This document shows, one piece after another, positions 63,254-64,000 of a stretch of DNA of 64,000 nt. The DNA comes from Leptodactylus fallax. Its lineage: Eukaryota; Chordata; Amphibia; Anura; Leptodactylidae. The notes beneath the pieces were generated by a model, which ran no database searches, had not been told where the DNA came from, and saw only the letters and a program-made list of their open reading frames with translations. Position 1 is the stretch's first letter. The number at the start of each line of letters is the position of its first letter. Both the position numbers and the translations under genes were made by a program. The stretch lies in assembly GCA_947044405.1 (NCBI GenBank), contig CAMRHE010000169.1, positions 2,790,501 to 2,854,500 on the forward strand. Direction: 5' to 3'.

Positions 63254-64000
63254 CAGTGTCAGACTGGGATGTCTAGGGCCCACCAGTGGAATTGTTTCTA
63301 GGAGTCCACTGCCAGGACCCCTGCAGATCAGCAGTACTGAGACAGGACGGCTAAAGAAAATAACATGTCGGGAACCATGCTGCTCCCCCGCCATACGATG
63401 TGCACCACTGCACTACCTAAACAACAACTAAACTAAGCTACAATCTGTATGGCAAGTGAACAGCGTGGCTCCTACAATTGTTACCATTACCTGTAGCCAC
63501 ATTGTCCTGGAATAGCTGATCTGCAGAGGTCCTGGCTGTTCTACCCCCGCAGATGTAATATAGATGGCCTTTCCTAAGGACAATCAATATTAGAAAGATG
63601 GATAAATCCTTTAAAGAGGTGGTCCAGGAATTGGAGCAACCCATGTGGCGAGCAAGAGGTGTAAAAAAAAAAAAATAGATAGATAGATAGATAGATAAAG
63701 AAAAGCATACTCCGTTGTCTGCTGCCAGTGTCCATTCAGTCTTGTGCTGGCGCCTTCTTGCTGGGAGTCCTGCACCTTATGTGACCGCTAAGACCAATTA
63801 AGTTCAGGATTTCTACAAATGAGGTGCCGCCATGAGACCGAACAGACACAGGCGGGGGACAATGGGATGCTGGGGACAGGTGAGTATGCTTTTTTTTTTT
63901 TTTTAATTTTTACACCTCCCTGACCTCCATAGTGGTCTCTCCAATTTAAGAACAACCTCTTTAAAGGAGTTGTCTGGGCCAAATTTTTTTTAATGGCCCC
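63254..64000. repeat. Copy 2 of the 30596 repeat, plus 'TTGTCTGGGCC' end
   Basis: CAGTGTCAGACTGGGATG, CGATGTGCACCACTGCACTA, GCTGGCGCCTTCTTGCTGGG in the same order as 30596-31140. A GATA microsatellite (63675-63698) lies inside. It ends with TTTAAAGGAGTTGTCTGGGC, probably the start of another TTAA element. Confidence 0.7.

Overview
The window is vertebrate nuclear DNA, most likely from a neobatrachian (hyloid-type) frog. Three things point there: AT-rich introns with consensus splice sites, very dense DNA transposons (Tc1/mariner, hAT-type and many elements flanked by TTAA), and repeat families I recognise from frog genomes (ends reading AGGGGTTATCC, GGCCCCACGT, GGGTTCACACC, CCCCTTAAGGAC). There are no bacterial operons, CRISPR arrays, rRNAs or tRNAs. 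The species is inference.

One host gene can be supported. It is on the minus strand and nine internal exons are visible, running from 52962 down to 375. Their translations join into the end of a DH domain, a complete PH domain, a Ser-rich linker with a K-R-F-T-L-Q-G motif, an acidic segment and part of an SH3 domain. This matches Dbl-family Rho GEFs, closest to MCF2L (Dbs). Eight of nine exons join in phase. The exception is the exon 4 to exon 5 junction, which needs an unseen small exon or makes exon 5 an alternative exon. The first and last exons lie outside the window.

The rest is intron filled with repeats. Left to right: a foldback repeat (4193-4614); a Tc1 element (7913-9501); a three-level nest (11401-17530) of an old palindromic element, two hAT-type insertions with 8-bp target duplications, and a LINE; paired 'GGCCCCACGT' repeats; TTAA-flanked elements, including an intact relative (28210-28708) of the nested host element; a decayed Tc1 (32802-33987); a TTAA element split by a nearly complete Tc1 (37612-39621); an L2-type LINE split by a hAT-type element (40501-44720); another hAT-type element (45089-46334); a Tc1 carrying two insertions (47831-49013); and a Tc1 with an inactivating deletion (49394-50943).

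Upstream of the first visible exon (53-62.3 kb) is a pile-up: a mariner fragment, a Tc1 split by a 5.2-kb TTAA-type element, and a third Tc1 starting 10 bp further on. A poly-G/poly-C block at 54846-55027 replaces almost exactly the length of sequence expected there and looks like an assembly or base-calling artefact. No element shows an intact transposase. The longest open frame (14822-17103) is LINE reverse transcriptase.
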